Counted from the first letter of the stretch, positions 9,609 to 17,582 are shown. The stretch is DNA of 64,000 bases from Streptomyces leeuwenhoekii (GCF_001013905.1 NZ_LN831790.1:5470001-5534000), one strand, 5' to 3'. The notes: generated by a model not told the origin, from the letters alone. Program-made: numbers and translations.

Positions 9609-10679
9609 ATGGGAGGGCCTGGAGACCCGCCTGAGGGGACACCCGAGGGCATCCCCTCAGGTGGCGAGGACGAGTACCGGTCCGTCGTCTTCGACGAGTC
9701 CTTCGTCCGTGCTGCCCGCCTCCAGGAGTACTCCGCCCAGGAGCGCATGGCCGACCACGCGCCCGCCGTGCGGCGCCGCCCGCCCCTGCGCCGGGTGCGG
9801 CTGCCCCGGCAGGCCCTCGTCCTCGTCGTGCTGATCGCGATCGCCTTCGGCGCCGCCGTCTTCATGGGCCTGCGCCCCCCGTACCAGACGCCCGGCGGAC
9901 AGGAGCCCGCCGAGCCGCTGCGCATGACCGTCGTCCCGCTCGCCCCGCAGGGGCGGGTGCCCGGCACCGCCGAGACCGCCCACCTGTTCGAGCGCAGCCC
10001 CGCCGCGGAATTCCGCATGGGCGCCGAGGGCGTCCCGCTGCCGGCCGCGCGGCGCACCGCGCACTTCTCCGACGATCAGGTGCTCAGCGCCCTGACCACC
10101 GCCAAGGACTACATCGTGCGCTCCGGGCTCGACCCCGAGGTGCTCGGCGGCGGCCCGGTCCGCTCCGTGCGGGTCCTGGTCGACCCCGAGCAGCTCGGCC
10201 AGTTCGACGCGAGCTTCAAGAGGCCCGCCGCCGACGGCCGGCACGCGCCCACCGGATGGCTGGTGCGGTTCGACCCCTCCCGCGTCGAGCTCGCCGACCC
10301 CGGGATCCGGACGAATGGCACGCTGCGGGTGGCCGAGGCCGACTCCGCCACCCTGGAGGTCACCGCCGACCACACCTTCGTCTACGCGCTGCGGCCCGCC
10401 GGACAGGACCGGGCCGAGGCGTCCCTGTTCACCGTCCGCCGCGAGCTGCACTTCCGCTTCGACCGGGACGACCTGCGTCTCCACCAGGCCCAGCTCGTCC
10501 TGTCCACCCTCCAGGCCGGGCCGCTGTCCTGCGCCGAGGACTCCGCGAACCATCTGCGCCCGCTGCTCGCGGGCCAGACCGCCAAGGACGGCCCCCCGGC
10601 CGGCACCGACCCGTACGTCACGGGCCGGGCCACGGCCCTGTGCGGAACGCTGGCGGCCGGCGCCCAGCCGAAGGTGTGA
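9609..10679 (+). CDS. Single-span membrane protein with large extracytoplasmic domain and SVVFDE-FVRAA motif
   Basis: A 356-residue protein of unknown function. The N-terminus is Gly/Pro/Glu-rich, then SVVFDESFVRAARLQE at about residues 24-39, matching the preceding gene. One span lies at about residues 66-88 (ALVLVVLIAIAFGAAVFMG) and a folded extracytoplasmic domain of about 260 residues follows, with VPLPAARRTAHFSDDQVL, PTGWLVRFDPSRVEL and HFRFDRDDLRLHQ segments. A Cys in PLSCAEDS and one in TALCGTL could form a disulfide outside the cell. It is convergent with the M48 protease gene. The conserved pair of neighbours suggests both act in one membrane complex, which is inference. Confidence 0.82.
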   Translation: MGGPGDPPEGTPEGIPSGGEDEYRSVVFDESFVRAARLQEYSAQERMADHAPAVRRRPPLRRVRLPRQALVLVVLIAIAFGAAVFMGLRPPYQTPGGQEPAEPLRMTVVPLAPQGRVPGTAETAHLFERSPAAEFRMGAEGVPLPAARRTAHFSDDQVLSALTTAKDYIVRSGLDPEVLGGGPVRSVRVLVDPEQLGQFDASFKRPAADGRHAPTGWLVRFDPSRVELADPGIRTNGTLRVAEADSATLEVTADHTFVYALRPAGQDRAEASLFTVRRELHFRFDRDDLRLHQAQLVLSTLQAGPLSCAEDSANHLRPLLAGQTAKDGPPAGTDPYVTGRATALCGTLAAGAQPKV

Positions 10680-10742
10680 CGCGCGGGGGCGCCGCGGCGG
10701 GCCGTGCCGCGCCCACCGCGGTCAGCCCCCGTCTCGCCGCGG

Positions 10743-11939
10743 TCAGTCCTCCTCGCGCGGCGGCCGGCCGCCCGGAGTCCCGCCACCGCCCGGGGTCTCG
10801 CCACCACCCGGGGTCCCGCCACCGCCCGGTGCCTCCGGACCCGCGGCGTCCCCCGGTCCGCCCGGGGACTTCGGCGGGCGCGGCTGGGAGCCCGTGAAGC
10901 CGCCGAAGCCGCGCCGCATCCGCTCACCGAGGTCACCGGCGCCGCCGGCGAGGTCGTTCACCAGCTTCATCAGCGGGTCCTTGGAGGTGCGCACCTGCGT
11001 GGCGTAGCTGGACGCCGACTCCCGGAAGGAGTCCCGGACCGAGGTGTCCCCGTCCTCGCCGCGCCGCGGGTAGTGGCCGTCCATCAGCCGCTGGTAGTCG
11101 CGGGAGGCGGCCCACTTCTTCAGCTCGGCGGCCCGCACGGTGGTGAACGGGTGCGAGCGCGGCAGCACGTTGAGGATCTTCAGGACGGAGTCGCGCAGAT
11201 CGCCGCCGGCCTCGTACTCGTCGGCCTGCTCCAGGAAGGCGTCGACGTTCATCTCGTGCAGGTGGTTGCCGCCCGCGATCTTCATCAGGCCGCGCATGGA
11301 CGCCTGGAGGTCCTGGCCGGCCAGGAGACCCGCGCGGTCGGCGGACAGCTCCGACTTGCGGAACCACTCCCGCAGCGCGGTCACGACGGCCATGATCGCC
11401 ACGTTGCCCAGCGGGATCCAGGCGACCCGGACCGCGAGGCTGGTGAGGAAGAGCAGGACGGTCCGGTACACGGCGTGGCCGGACAGCGCGTGTCCGACCT
11501 CGTGGCCCACGACCGCGCGCATCTCCTCCTCGTCGAGCAGCTCCACCAGCCCGGTGGTGACGACGATGATCGGCTCGTCCAGGCCGATGCACATCGCGTT
11601 CGGGGTCGGGTCCTGGTTGACGTACATCGGCGGGACCTTCTCCAGGTCCAGGATGTAGCAGGCGTCCCGCAGCATGTCGTTCAGGTGGGAGAACTGCCGG
11701 TCCGAGACCCGTACGGAGTCGGACAGGAACAGCAGCCGCAGGCTCCGCTCCGGCAGCAGGCCGCTGAGCGCCTTGAAGGCCGTGTCGAAACCGCTCAGCT
11801 TGCGCAGCGCCACCAGGGCACTGCGGTCGGCCGGGTGCTCGTACGCACGCGAGGAGATCTCCGGGAAGCGCCTGCGCTGCCGGCCCGGCACCTTCTCCGG
11901 CCCGCTGTGCTGGTGGCCGTCGGACATGTCTTCCCCCAT
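10743..11939 (-). CDS. M48-family zinc metalloprotease (HtpX/Ste24-like)
   Basis: A membrane-associated zinc peptidase of 398 residues. The catalytic HExxH is in AVVGHEVGHALSGH (about residue 143) and the third ligand Glu is in SELSADRAGLLAG downstream. Hydrophobic segments follow the active site (LLFLTSLAVRVAWIPLGNVAIMAVV). HtpX-type enzymes degrade damaged or misassembled membrane proteins; that role here is by family. The C-terminus is a Gly/Pro/Thr tail of repeated GGGxTPGG units, probably disordered. Start is ambiguous: ATG at 11939, or ATG at 11927 (MSDGHQHSG), which has GGGGGA a few bases upstream and may be better. Confidence 0.88.
   Translation of the reverse strand: MGEDMSDGHQHSGPEKVPGRQRRRFPEISSRAYEHPADRSALVALRKLSGFDTAFKALSGLLPERSLRLLFLSDSVRVSDRQFSHLNDMLRDACYILDLEKVPPMYVNQDPTPNAMCIGLDEPIIVVTTGLVELLDEEEMRAVVGHEVGHALSGHAVYRTVLLFLTSLAVRVAWIPLGNVAIMAVVTALREWFRKSELSADRAGLLAGQDLQASMRGLMKIAGGNHLHEMNVDAFLEQADEYEAGGDLRDSVLKILNVLPRSHPFTTVRAAELKKWAASRDYQRLMDGHYPRRGEDGDTSVRDSFRESASSYATQVRTSKDPLMKLVNDLAGGAGDLGERMRRGFGGFTGSQPRPPKSPGGPGDAAGPEAPGGGGTPGGGETPGGGGTPGGRPPREED
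10767..10830. repeat. 18-bp tandem repeats encoding the M48 protease tail
   Basis: About three imperfect copies of an 18-bp unit of the type CCACCGCCCGGGGTCTCG in tandem. They encode GGGxTPGGG units on the minus strand, so copy number is expected to vary between strains without shifting the frame. Confidence 0.65.
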
Positions 11940-12052
11940 GCGTGTGTGTGGGGTCCTTTACGGACCCTTGTGCGGCCCTTTGTACCCCCGAGACAAGGCC
12001 CAGCCTAGGCGGAGATACCGTGGACGGGCAGTACAGCGAAGGAGACCGCGTC

Positions 12053-12217
12053 ATGGAGCACACCCCCCGCACCGCCTGGCTCGCCGAGGCCGCGCGCACG
12101 GCCGCCGAGCCGCAGGGAACGGGAAACCTGCTCCGGATCATCCTGATCGTGATGGTGGTGGGCTGTGTGCTGACCGCGTGGTTCCTGCTGCGGGGCTACA
12201 AGCGCAAGGACGACTGA
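12053..12217 (+). CDS. 54-residue single-span membrane protein
   Basis: A very small protein beginning MEHTPRTAWLAEAARTAAE, with one membrane span (LLRIILIVMVVGCVLTAWFLL, about residues 27-47) and a positive RGYKRKDD cytoplasmic tail. GAAGGAG lies about 8 nt before the ATG at 12053, a good ribosome site that fixes the start. It is divergent from the M48 protease. Function is unknown; small one-span proteins of this type often act as assembly or regulatory subunits. Orientation by the positive-inside rule is N-out, C-in. Confidence 0.75.
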   Translation: MEHTPRTAWLAEAARTAAEPQGTGNLLRIILIVMVVGCVLTAWFLLRGYKRKDD

Positions 12218-12384
12218 GGCGGCCGGAAGGTTCCCCGGCCCCCGGGGCGGCCGGGAAGGGGCGCGGGCGTGGCCGGAGCGGACGGACGTCCCCAACGGCG
12301 GAGTCGGCGTGATCGCCCGCACGGCTCCCGCATACGATGAGCCGACGTCTTTATCCCGCCCACACCTGATAGGTCCTGCCGAAG

Positions 12385-12549
12385 ATGAGCTTCCACAGCA
12401 CCGCTGCCCAGCTGGTCACCCTCGCCGCCGAGGGCCAGGAGCACGGCGGCAACCACGAGAGCCTCAACCCCTACCTCACCGGTGGCGGCGCCTTCGTCAT
12501 CCTGATGCTGCTGCTGTGGATCACCACGCGTTTCAACCGCGACCGCTAG
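12385..12549 (+). CDS. 54-residue single-span membrane protein upstream of nadD
   Basis: A second tiny membrane protein: [18 protein letters not shown], then [16 protein letters not shown], one span ([16 protein letters not shown]) and a short NRDR tail. The frame from ATG 12385 to TAG 12549 is intact, with a GAAG just upstream of the start. It has the same size and topology as the gene at 12053 but no obvious sequence identity. Function is unknown. It lies 106 bp upstream of nadD on the same strand. Confidence comes from the coherent membrane segment and codon bias. Confidence 0.72.
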   Translation: MSFHSTAAQLVTLAAEGQEHGGNHESLNPYLTGGGAFVILMLLLWITTRFNRDR

Positions 12550-12641
12550 GGGCGTCCCCCGGGGCGGCCCTGGACCACCCCGCGCCCGGCCCCTGGACGC
12601 CGGGGAGCCCGGGGGAGGCAGGAGCCCTCGGACCGGGCCGG

Positions 12642-12647
12642 TAGGGT
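12642..12647 (+). promoter_or_regulatory. Probable -10 box for nadD
   Basis: TAGGGT followed by 8 nt and the nadD ATG at 12656, with no ribosome site, consistent with a leaderless or nearly leaderless transcript. Confidence 0.45.
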
Positions 12648-12655
12648 CTGCACGC

Positions 12656-13354
12656 ATGGGAGAGCAGGACATGCCTACCGGTCCGGCGCACGACACGGTG
12701 AGCGGCGCACAGGAGAGCCCGGCGCCCGGCCGCGCCGCCGGCCCCGGCAACGGCCCGTGGCGCACGGGCAAGCGCCGCCTCGGCGTCATGGGCGGCACTT
12801 TCGACCCGATCCACCACGGGCACCTGGTGGCGGCCAGCGAGGTCGCCGCGCAGTTCCACCTCGACGAGGTGGTGTTCGTCCCCACCGGCCAGCCGTGGCA
12901 GAAGAGCCACCGCAAGGTCTCCGCCGCCGAGGACCGCTATCTGATGACGGTCATCGCGACCGCCGAGAACCCGCAGTTCTCGGTGAGCCGCATCGACATC
13001 GACCGCGGCGGCCCCACCTACACCGTGGACACCCTGCGCGACCTGCGCGCCCTCAACCCCGACACGGACCTGTTCTTCATCACCGGCGCCGACGCGCTGG
13101 CGCAGATCCTGACCTGGCGCGACAGCGAGGAGCTGTTCTCCCTCGCGCACTTCATCGGCGTCACCCGCCCCGGCCACCACCTGACCGACGCCGGGCTCCC
13201 CGAGGGCGGCGTCTCCCTCGTCGAGGTCCCCGCCCTCGCCATCTCCTCCACGGACTGCCGTGCGAGAGTCGCCAAGGGGGACCCCGTCTGGTATCTGGTG
13301 CCCGACGGAGTCGTGCGCTACATCGACAAGCGCCAGCTGTACCGCGGCGACTGA
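12656..13354 (+). CDS. nadD: Nicotinate-nucleotide adenylyltransferase
   Basis: Adenylates nicotinic acid mononucleotide with ATP to deamido-NAD, a step in NAD synthesis in the cytoplasm. The nucleotidyltransferase signature [15 protein letters not shown] (about residues 46-60) has the (H/T)xGH motif, and the C-terminal [13 protein letters not shown] matches the ISSTxIR motif. The catalytic domain is of usual size but preceded by about 38 Gly/Pro/Ala-rich residues, so the 232-residue frame is longer than many NadD proteins. A later start would have to be a GTG; the ATG at 12656 fits the -10 box position. Adjacent rsfS and an LCP gene follow the usual actinobacterial order. Confidence 0.93.
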   Translation: MGEQDMPTGPAHDTVSGAQESPAPGRAAGPGNGPWRTGKRRLGVMGGTFDPIHHGHLVAASEVAAQFHLDEVVFVPTGQPWQKSHRKVSAAEDRYLMTVIATAENPQFSVSRIDIDRGGPTYTVDTLRDLRALNPDTDLFFITGADALAQILTWRDSEELFSLAHFIGVTRPGHHLTDAGLPEGGVSLVEVPALAISSTDCRARVAKGDPVWYLVPDGVVRYIDKRQLYRGD

Positions 13355-13370
13355 GCCGAGAGGGGCACCG

Positions 13371-15131
13371 GTGAACGACCGATACGACGCGGGGTACAGG
13401 ACCGACGGGCCCGCCCCGTACGAGCTCGTCGGCTACGACGAGTACGGCCAGCCCGTGTACCGCCAGGCCCCGGTGCGGCAGGACACGCACCAGCAGCCGT
13501 ACGACCCGTACGACCCCTACACCGCCTACGGGCAGCAGGGGCAGCAGGGGCAGCAGAGCCACGCCTACGACCCCTACGCCCCGGACGGGCCGCAGACCGC
13601 CCCGGCGTACGGCACCCCGGCCGCCGGCGCCGCCCAGGACCCGGGACCGCAGCCCCCCGTCTCCCCGTACGGCACCTCCTACGACCCGTACGACCCTTAT
13701 GCCGCCGCCGCCCACCAGGGCGCCGGGAGCGACCGGGCGTACGACCCCTACGGGCAGCCCGCGGCCGGGGGCGCGCAGGCGCGCGTCACCGAGCAGACCG
13801 CCTCCATCCCGCAGCAGGCCGGCCCGCCCGACGAGCCGGCGCCCGCCGCCGGGAGCGAAGGGGAGTACCGCACCGAGCAGTTCGCCTTCGTCGAGGAGCC
13901 GGACGGCGACTCCGAGGACGTCATCGACTGGCTGAAGTTCACCGAGAACCGCACCGAGCGCCGCGAGGAGGCCCGCCGCCGCGCACGCGCGCGCCTGATC
14001 GCGCTCGCCGTCGTGCTGGCGCTGGTCGCGGTCGGCGGCGTGGGCTGGCTCTGGTACGCCGGGAAGCTGCCCGGGCTGTCGTCCTCGGACACCGGGACCG
14101 GCACCACGGCGACGGGCGCCCAGAAGCGCGACGTGATCGTCGTCCACCTGCACGACACCAAGCAGGGCGGCACCACCACGGCGCTGCTCGTCGACAACGC
14201 CACCGCCGGGCAGGGCACCACCGTCCTGCTGCCCAACTCCCTCACGCTGACCGGTGACGACGGCACCACCACCACGCTCGCCCACTCCGTCGAGGACGCC
14301 GGCGCCGACGGCACCCAGGACGCGCTCGACTCGGTCCTCGGCACCTCCATCCACGGCACCTGGCGGCTGGACACTCCCTACCTGCAGAACCTCGTCGACC
14401 TGGTCGGCAACATCGACGTCGACACCGACGCCGAGGTGCCCGACCCGGACTCCGGGAAGAAGGACCGGGCGCCGCTGGTCCACAAGGGCACGGACCAGAC
14501 CCTCAGCGGGAAGATGGCGGTCGCCTACGCCACCTACCGCGCCCCCGAGGAGTCCCCGAACGCCCAGTTGGAGCGGTTCGGGCAGGTCATCCAGGGCGTG
14601 CTGCGCAAGCTGTCCTCCGACCCGCAGGCCGCGACCGTCACCATCCAGACGCTGGCGCAGATCCTGGACCCGCCGCTCACCGACAAGGAGCTCGGCACCT
14701 TCCTCGCCGGGCTGGCCGACCGCGCCAAGGGCGGCGACTACAAGACGGCGCTGCTGCCGGTCCAGGACGACGGCACGCTCAGCGCCGAGGCGAGCGACAG
14801 CGTCGTCAAGGACATCCTGGGCGGCACCGCCAAGAGCCCCGACCAGGACTCCGCCGTGCGCGTCCTGGTGCGGAACGCGGGCGGCACCCGGGACGACACC
14901 GACAAGGCCCGCGTCGCCCTCCTCAACGGCGGCTTCACCTTCCTGGAGGGCGGCACCGCCTCCTCCCGGACGGCGTCCCAGGTCCTCTACGCGGACGCCG
15001 CGGACAAGGAGAGCGCCACCGAGGTCGCCAAGACCCTGGGCCTGCCGGCCGGGTCCGTCACCCAGGGCAGGATCTCCTCGAACGCGGACGTCTCGGTCCT
15101 CCTCGGCGAGGACTACGACCCGTCGTCGTAG
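13371..15131 (+). CDS. LCP-family (LytR-CpsA-Psr) membrane protein with LytR_C domain, probably PdtA
   Basis: A 586-residue one-span protein. Residues 1-200 form a Tyr/Pro/Gln-rich cytoplasmic region with many YDPYDPY and QQG repeats; a span lies near 208-230 (LIALAVVLALVAVGGVGWLW); an LCP-like domain follows (about 252-430) and a LytR_C domain (about 493-583, VRVLVRNAGGTRDD). LCP enzymes attach glycopolymers from lipid carriers to peptidoglycan. From memory, the S. coelicolor gene in this position is PdtA, reported to attach polydiglycosylphosphate to the spore wall. The usual Arg/Asp of the IPRD motif appears as LPNSL here, so the active site is atypical. GTG at 13371 has GAGAGGGG upstream and lies 16 nt after nadD. 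Confidence 0.85.
   Translation: MNDRYDAGYRTDGPAPYELVGYDEYGQPVYRQAPVRQDTHQQPYDPYDPYTAYGQQGQQGQQSHAYDPYAPDGPQTAPAYGTPAAGAAQDPGPQPPVSPYGTSYDPYDPYAAAAHQGAGSDRAYDPYGQPAAGGAQARVTEQTASIPQQAGPPDEPAPAAGSEGEYRTEQFAFVEEPDGDSEDVIDWLKFTENRTERREEARRRARARLIALAVVLALVAVGGVGWLWYAGKLPGLSSSDTGTGTTATGAQKRDVIVVHLHDTKQGGTTTALLVDNATAGQGTTVLLPNSLTLTGDDGTTTTLAHSVEDAGADGTQDALDSVLGTSIHGTWRLDTPYLQNLVDLVGNIDVDTDAEVPDPDSGKKDRAPLVHKGTDQTLSGKMAVAYATYRAPEESPNAQLERFGQVIQGVLRKLSSDPQAATVTIQTLAQILDPPLTDKELGTFLAGLADRAKGGDYKTALLPVQDDGTLSAEASDSVVKDILGGTAKSPDQDSAVRVLVRNAGGTRDDTDKARVALLNGGFTFLEGGTASSRTASQVLYADAADKESATEVAKTLGLPAGSVTQGRISSNADVSVLLGEDYDPSS
13487..13770 (+). repeat. Low-complexity YDPYDPY / QQG coding repeats
   Basis: The cytoplasmic region of the LCP protein is built from repeated TACGACCCGTACGACCC-type units and three tandem GGGCAGCAG units near 13529-13557. 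These encode a disordered Tyr/Pro/Gln segment that may be a protein-interaction or phosphorylation platform. Confidence 0.6.
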
Positions 15132-15303
15132 GACTCGCGGGCCCGGCGCCGCCGAGGTCCCGCACCGCCGGCCCCCGTGCGGGCCGCGTCGCACGCGCGA
15201 GCGTGACGCGGCCCACGCGGGGGCCGGCCGCTCGCGCCCCGGGTGCCGGCGGCGGTCCGTGAGACCCTGGAAGGCAAACCGACCGCCGACCGAAAGCCGT
15301 GCA

Positions 15304-15753
15304 GTGACCGCAACCGACCGCTCCCTGGAGCTCATCAACACCGCCGCGCAGGCGGCCGCCGACAAGCTCGCCCACGACGTCATCGCCTACGACGTCAGCG
15401 ACGTGCTGTCGATCACGGACGCCTTCCTCCTCGCCTCGGCGCCCAACGACCGCCAGGTCAAGGCCATCGTCGACGAGATCGAGGAACGGCTCCTCAAGGA
15501 GCTCGGCGCCAAGCCCGTGCGCCGCGAGGGCGACCGCGAGGCCCGCTGGGTCCTGCTGGACTACGTCGACATCGTCGTCCACGTCCAGCACAGCGAGGAA
15601 CGCGTCTTCTACGCCCTGGAGCGGCTGTGGAAGGACTGCCCCGAGATCGACCTGCCGGACGACGCCCGGGCCACCCGCGGCAAGGCCGAGGAGCACGCGC
15701 GGGCGCAGGCCGCCGCCGAGGAGGCCGCGGAGGCGGGCGGAGACTGGCGGTGA
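15304..15753 (+). CDS. rsfS: Ribosomal silencing factor RsfS (Iojap)
   Basis: Binds ribosomal protein uL14 on the large subunit and blocks 30S-50S joining when nutrients are short. The 149-residue protein starts at GTG 15304 (VTATDRSLELINTAAQAAADK) and shows the family core DVSDVLSITDAFLLASAPNDRQVKA, GDREARWVLLDYVDIVVHV and ERVFYALERLWKD. The C-terminal 35 residues are an Ala/Glu-rich extension common in actinobacteria. The TGA overlaps the GTG of the next gene, so translation is coupled. Placement after nadD is a very widespread arrangement. Confidence 0.94.
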   Translation: MTATDRSLELINTAAQAAADKLAHDVIAYDVSDVLSITDAFLLASAPNDRQVKAIVDEIEERLLKELGAKPVRREGDREARWVLLDYVDIVVHVQHSEERVFYALERLWKDCPEIDLPDDARATRGKAEEHARAQAAAEEAAEAGGDWR

Positions 15754-16421
15754 GCGGCGCCGTCGCCGCGCCCGCCCGCAAGCAGGGCAGGGGCCGCCGC
15801 ATCATCCTCTGGCGGCACGGCCAGACCGCCTGGAACGTGGAGCGCCGTTTCCAGGGCACCACGGACATCGAGCTCACCGAGACCGGTGTCGCCCAGGCCC
15901 GCCGCGCCGCCCGGCTGCTCGCCGGCCTCAGGCCCGACGCGATCATCGCCTCGGACCTGCGGCGGGCCGCGGACACCGCCGGCGAGCTCGCCGCGCTCAC
16001 CGGCCTGGACGTGACCCTCGACGAGGGCCTGCGGGAGACCTACGCGGGCGTCTGGCAGGGCCTGACGCACGAGGAGATCATCGCCCGCCACGGCGAGCAG
16101 TACGCGGCGTGGAAGCGCGGCGAGCCGGTGCGCCGCGGCGGGGGCGAGCTGGAGACCGAGGTCGCCGACCGCGCCGCTCCCGTGGTGCTCCGGCACGTCG
16201 AGAAGCTCCCCGAGGACGGCACCCTCGTCGTGGTCAGCCACGGCGGCACCATCCGCACGACCATCGGCCGCCTCATCGGCCTGGACCCGCACAACTGGGA
16301 GAGCCTCGGCGGCCTGACCAACTGCTGCTGGTCGGTCCTCGGCCAGGGCGCCCGCGGCTGGCGGCTCCTTGAGCACAACGCCGGCACCCTGCCGGAGCCG
16401 GTGCTGGGCGACGACGACTGA
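15750..16421 (+). CDS. Histidine phosphatase (phosphoglycerate mutase-like)
   Basis: A 223-residue member of the histidine phosphatase superfamily. The phosphorylated-His motif is ILWRHGQTAWNVERRFQG near residue 24; the second catalytic His lies in VVVSHGGTIRTTIGRL and EETYAGVWQGL-type sequence supplies the acid. This layout fits a broad-specificity phosphatase rather than glycolytic mutase. It starts at GTG 15750, overlapping the rsfS stop by 4 nt, and therefore probably shares its transcript. Substrate is unknown. Confidence 0.88.
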   Translation: MSGAVAAPARKQGRGRRIILWRHGQTAWNVERRFQGTTDIELTETGVAQARRAARLLAGLRPDAIIASDLRRAADTAGELAALTGLDVTLDEGLRETYAGVWQGLTHEEIIARHGEQYAAWKRGEPVRRGGGELETEVADRAAPVVLRHVEKLPEDGTLVVVSHGGTIRTTIGRLIGLDPHNWESLGGLTNCCWSVLGQGARGWRLLEHNAGTLPEPVLGDDD

Positions 16422-16473
16422 GCGGCGCGACCGGTCCCGGGACCCGGATTTCACTTTCCGGCAGGTCACAGGC

Positions 16474-16479
16474 TAAAGT
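16474..16479 (+). promoter_or_regulatory. Probable -10 box of first tRNA-Ala
   Basis: TAAAGT in an AT-rich pocket about 36 nt upstream of the tRNA. A matching -35 is poor (TTCACT about 18 nt upstream). Confidence 0.4.
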
Positions 16480-16515
16480 TCTTCTTGTTCGCCCCGCCGA
16501 GCGGGAAGAACACCA

Positions 16516-16588
16516 GGGGCTATAGCTCAGTTGGTAGAGCGCCTGCATGGCATGCAGGAGGTCAGGAGTTCAATTCTCCTTAGCTCCA
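16516..16588 (+). tRNA. tRNA-Ala (anticodon GGC), copy 1
   Basis: A full cloverleaf can be folded: acceptor GGGGCTA with TAGCTCC, D arm GCTC-AGTTGGTA-GAGC, anticodon stem CCTGC-GCAGG with loop ATGGCAT (anticodon GGC), and T arm AGGAG-TTCAATT-CTCCT. Length is 73 nt including discriminator A. CCA is not encoded. It reads GCC and GCU alanine codons; GCC is the dominant Ala codon in this genome. Copy 2, identical over all 73 nt, starts at 17470. Confidence 0.96.
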
Positions 16589-16601
16589 CAGCACACGGAC
16601 G

Positions 16602-16632
16602 AATCCCGTCCCCTCCGGGGGGCGGGATTTTC
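16602..16632 (+). terminator. Terminator after first tRNA-Ala
   Basis: AATCCCG pairs with CGGGATT, extended by a C/G-rich inner stem, and is followed by TTTTCC. It lies 13 nt past the tRNA. Confidence 0.7.
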
Positions 16633-16868
16633 CGTTTCCCCGCCTCGGACCCCTTTCGGCCGGGCGGCCGGCGTGCTGCGGGCGCCTCGCCGGGGCGCAC
16701 CGGGCCGTGCGAGCGCGCCGCCCCGGCCGTCGCCGCCGATGTCCCGCCCCGGTCGCCGCCCCGATGTCGTGACCGCACTGGTATCCAAGGCGTCGCTGAC
16801 CGTATTGGCCTGGTCGTGGCAGAATCAAACGGCCGGAAGGGAGCGCGGCCCGACGGGAGGGAGTAGCG

Positions 16869-17042
16869 ATGCCTGCGAGCATCCGCGAGGAGGTCGATCA
16901 CTTCCTCGGCAGCGCTGTGACACGTGACACGGTCACCCGTCTGAGCTGCCCTTCCTGCGGTTCGGCGCACGTGGCCCAAGTCCTCGGGGACAACGGCGGG
17001 ATCTCGTACGTGTGCACGGCCTGCGGCCATAGCTGGAGCTGA
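16869..17042 (+). CDS. 57-residue zinc-ribbon protein
   Basis: A small protein beginning MPASIREEVDHFLGSAV and carrying two CxxC knuckles: LSCPSCGSAH (about residues 27-36) and YVCTACGHSWS at the C-terminus, a four-Cys zinc ribbon. GGGAGGGAG lies just upstream of the ATG at 16869. The next gene starts 3 nt after the stop and is also a four-Cys protein, so the two form a coupled pair. Zinc ribbons of this size often bind RNA, DNA or polymerase; the exact role is unknown. Confidence 0.8.
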   Translation: MPASIREEVDHFLGSAVTRDTVTRLSCPSCGSAHVAQVLGDNGGISYVCTACGHSWS

Positions 17043-17045
17043 TCG

Positions 17046-17279
17046 ATGGGTGCCCACAGGCGTAAGTGCGACTGGTGCGGCAGCGGTACGCCGATCGTCC
17101 GGGACATGGAGCCGGTCAACCCGGACTACCAGTACTGGTGCGAGGAGTGCGCGCGGGCGCTGATCATAAAAGGCGACCCGATCGAGACGTACCGCGAACT
17201 GGAGGGTGAGCCGATCTACGGGCGGCTCCTCGAAGAGCACTGCACGCTCAAACGGTTCTACTCGTTCGTCACGGCCTGA
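17046..17279 (+). CDS. 77-residue CxxC zinc-finger protein
   Basis: The partner of the preceding zinc-ribbon gene, starting at ATG 17046. The N-terminal RRKCDWCGSGTPI and central YWCEECARALI provide two CxxC pairs for one zinc ion; the remainder is polar with aromatic patches (YRELEGEPIYGRLLEEHC, KRFYSFVTA). The tandem arrangement between two identical tRNA-Ala genes appears to be a stable Streptomyces core arrangement as far as I recall. Function is unknown; nucleic-acid or protein binding is possible. Confidence 0.8.
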   Translation: MGAHRRKCDWCGSGTPIVRDMEPVNPDYQYWCEECARALIIKGDPIETYRELEGEPIYGRLLEEHCTLKRFYSFVTA

Positions 17280-17400
17280 TCCTCCGGCTCCGACCGACTC
17301 CGTACCGCTGCGGCGCAGTTCGGGCCGGAGGGAGGGCAGGGGTCCCGGCGGGGACTTGCGGGCGGGCATAAGGGGCGAATCGGTACACGGCGGAGCCGAT

Positions 17401-17431
17401 TTGGTGTTCGGCCGGGGGGACCGTGTAATGT
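17401..17431 (+). promoter_or_regulatory. Probable promoter of second tRNA-Ala
   Basis: TTGGTG (17401-17406) and TAATGT (17426-17431) are separated by 19 nt and lie about 38 nt upstream of the tRNA. Confidence 0.45.
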
Positions 17432-17469
17432 TGGCTTCGCCGCCGGGGAAACCGGAAGAAAAACGGCAA

Positions 17470-17542
17470 GGGGCTATAGCTCAGTTGGTAGAGCGCCTGC
17501 ATGGCATGCAGGAGGTCAGGAGTTCAATTCTCCTTAGCTCCA
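17470..17542 (+). tRNA. tRNA-Ala (anticodon GGC), copy 2
   Basis: Identical in all 73 nt to the tRNA at 16516, with the same cloverleaf and GGC anticodon. CCA is not encoded. The flanking sequences differ except for the few bases adjoining the ends, so only the tRNA is duplicated. Two copies probably raise supply for the heavily used GCC codon. Confidence 0.96.
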
Positions 17543-17549
17543 CAGAACA

Positions 17550-17582
17550 GATCCCGTCGGGTGAGACCCGGCGGGATCTTCC
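17550..17582 (+). terminator. Terminator after second tRNA-Ala
   Basis: GATCCCGTCGGGT and ACCCGGCGGGATC form a 13-bp stem (one G-U pair) with a 3-nt GAG loop, followed by TTCCC. It begins 7 nt past the tRNA. Confidence 0.72.

Noticed and set aside
13161..15383. Long open frame on the minus strand (740 codons) opposite the LCP gene
   Set aside because: It is a by-product of GC-rich third codon positions on the plus strand; the plus-strand frame has TM, LCP and LytR_C features.
16516..17542. Attachment sites of an integrative element between two tRNA-Ala genes
   Set aside because: Both copies are complete tRNA genes with their own terminators, and no integrase lies between or near them.
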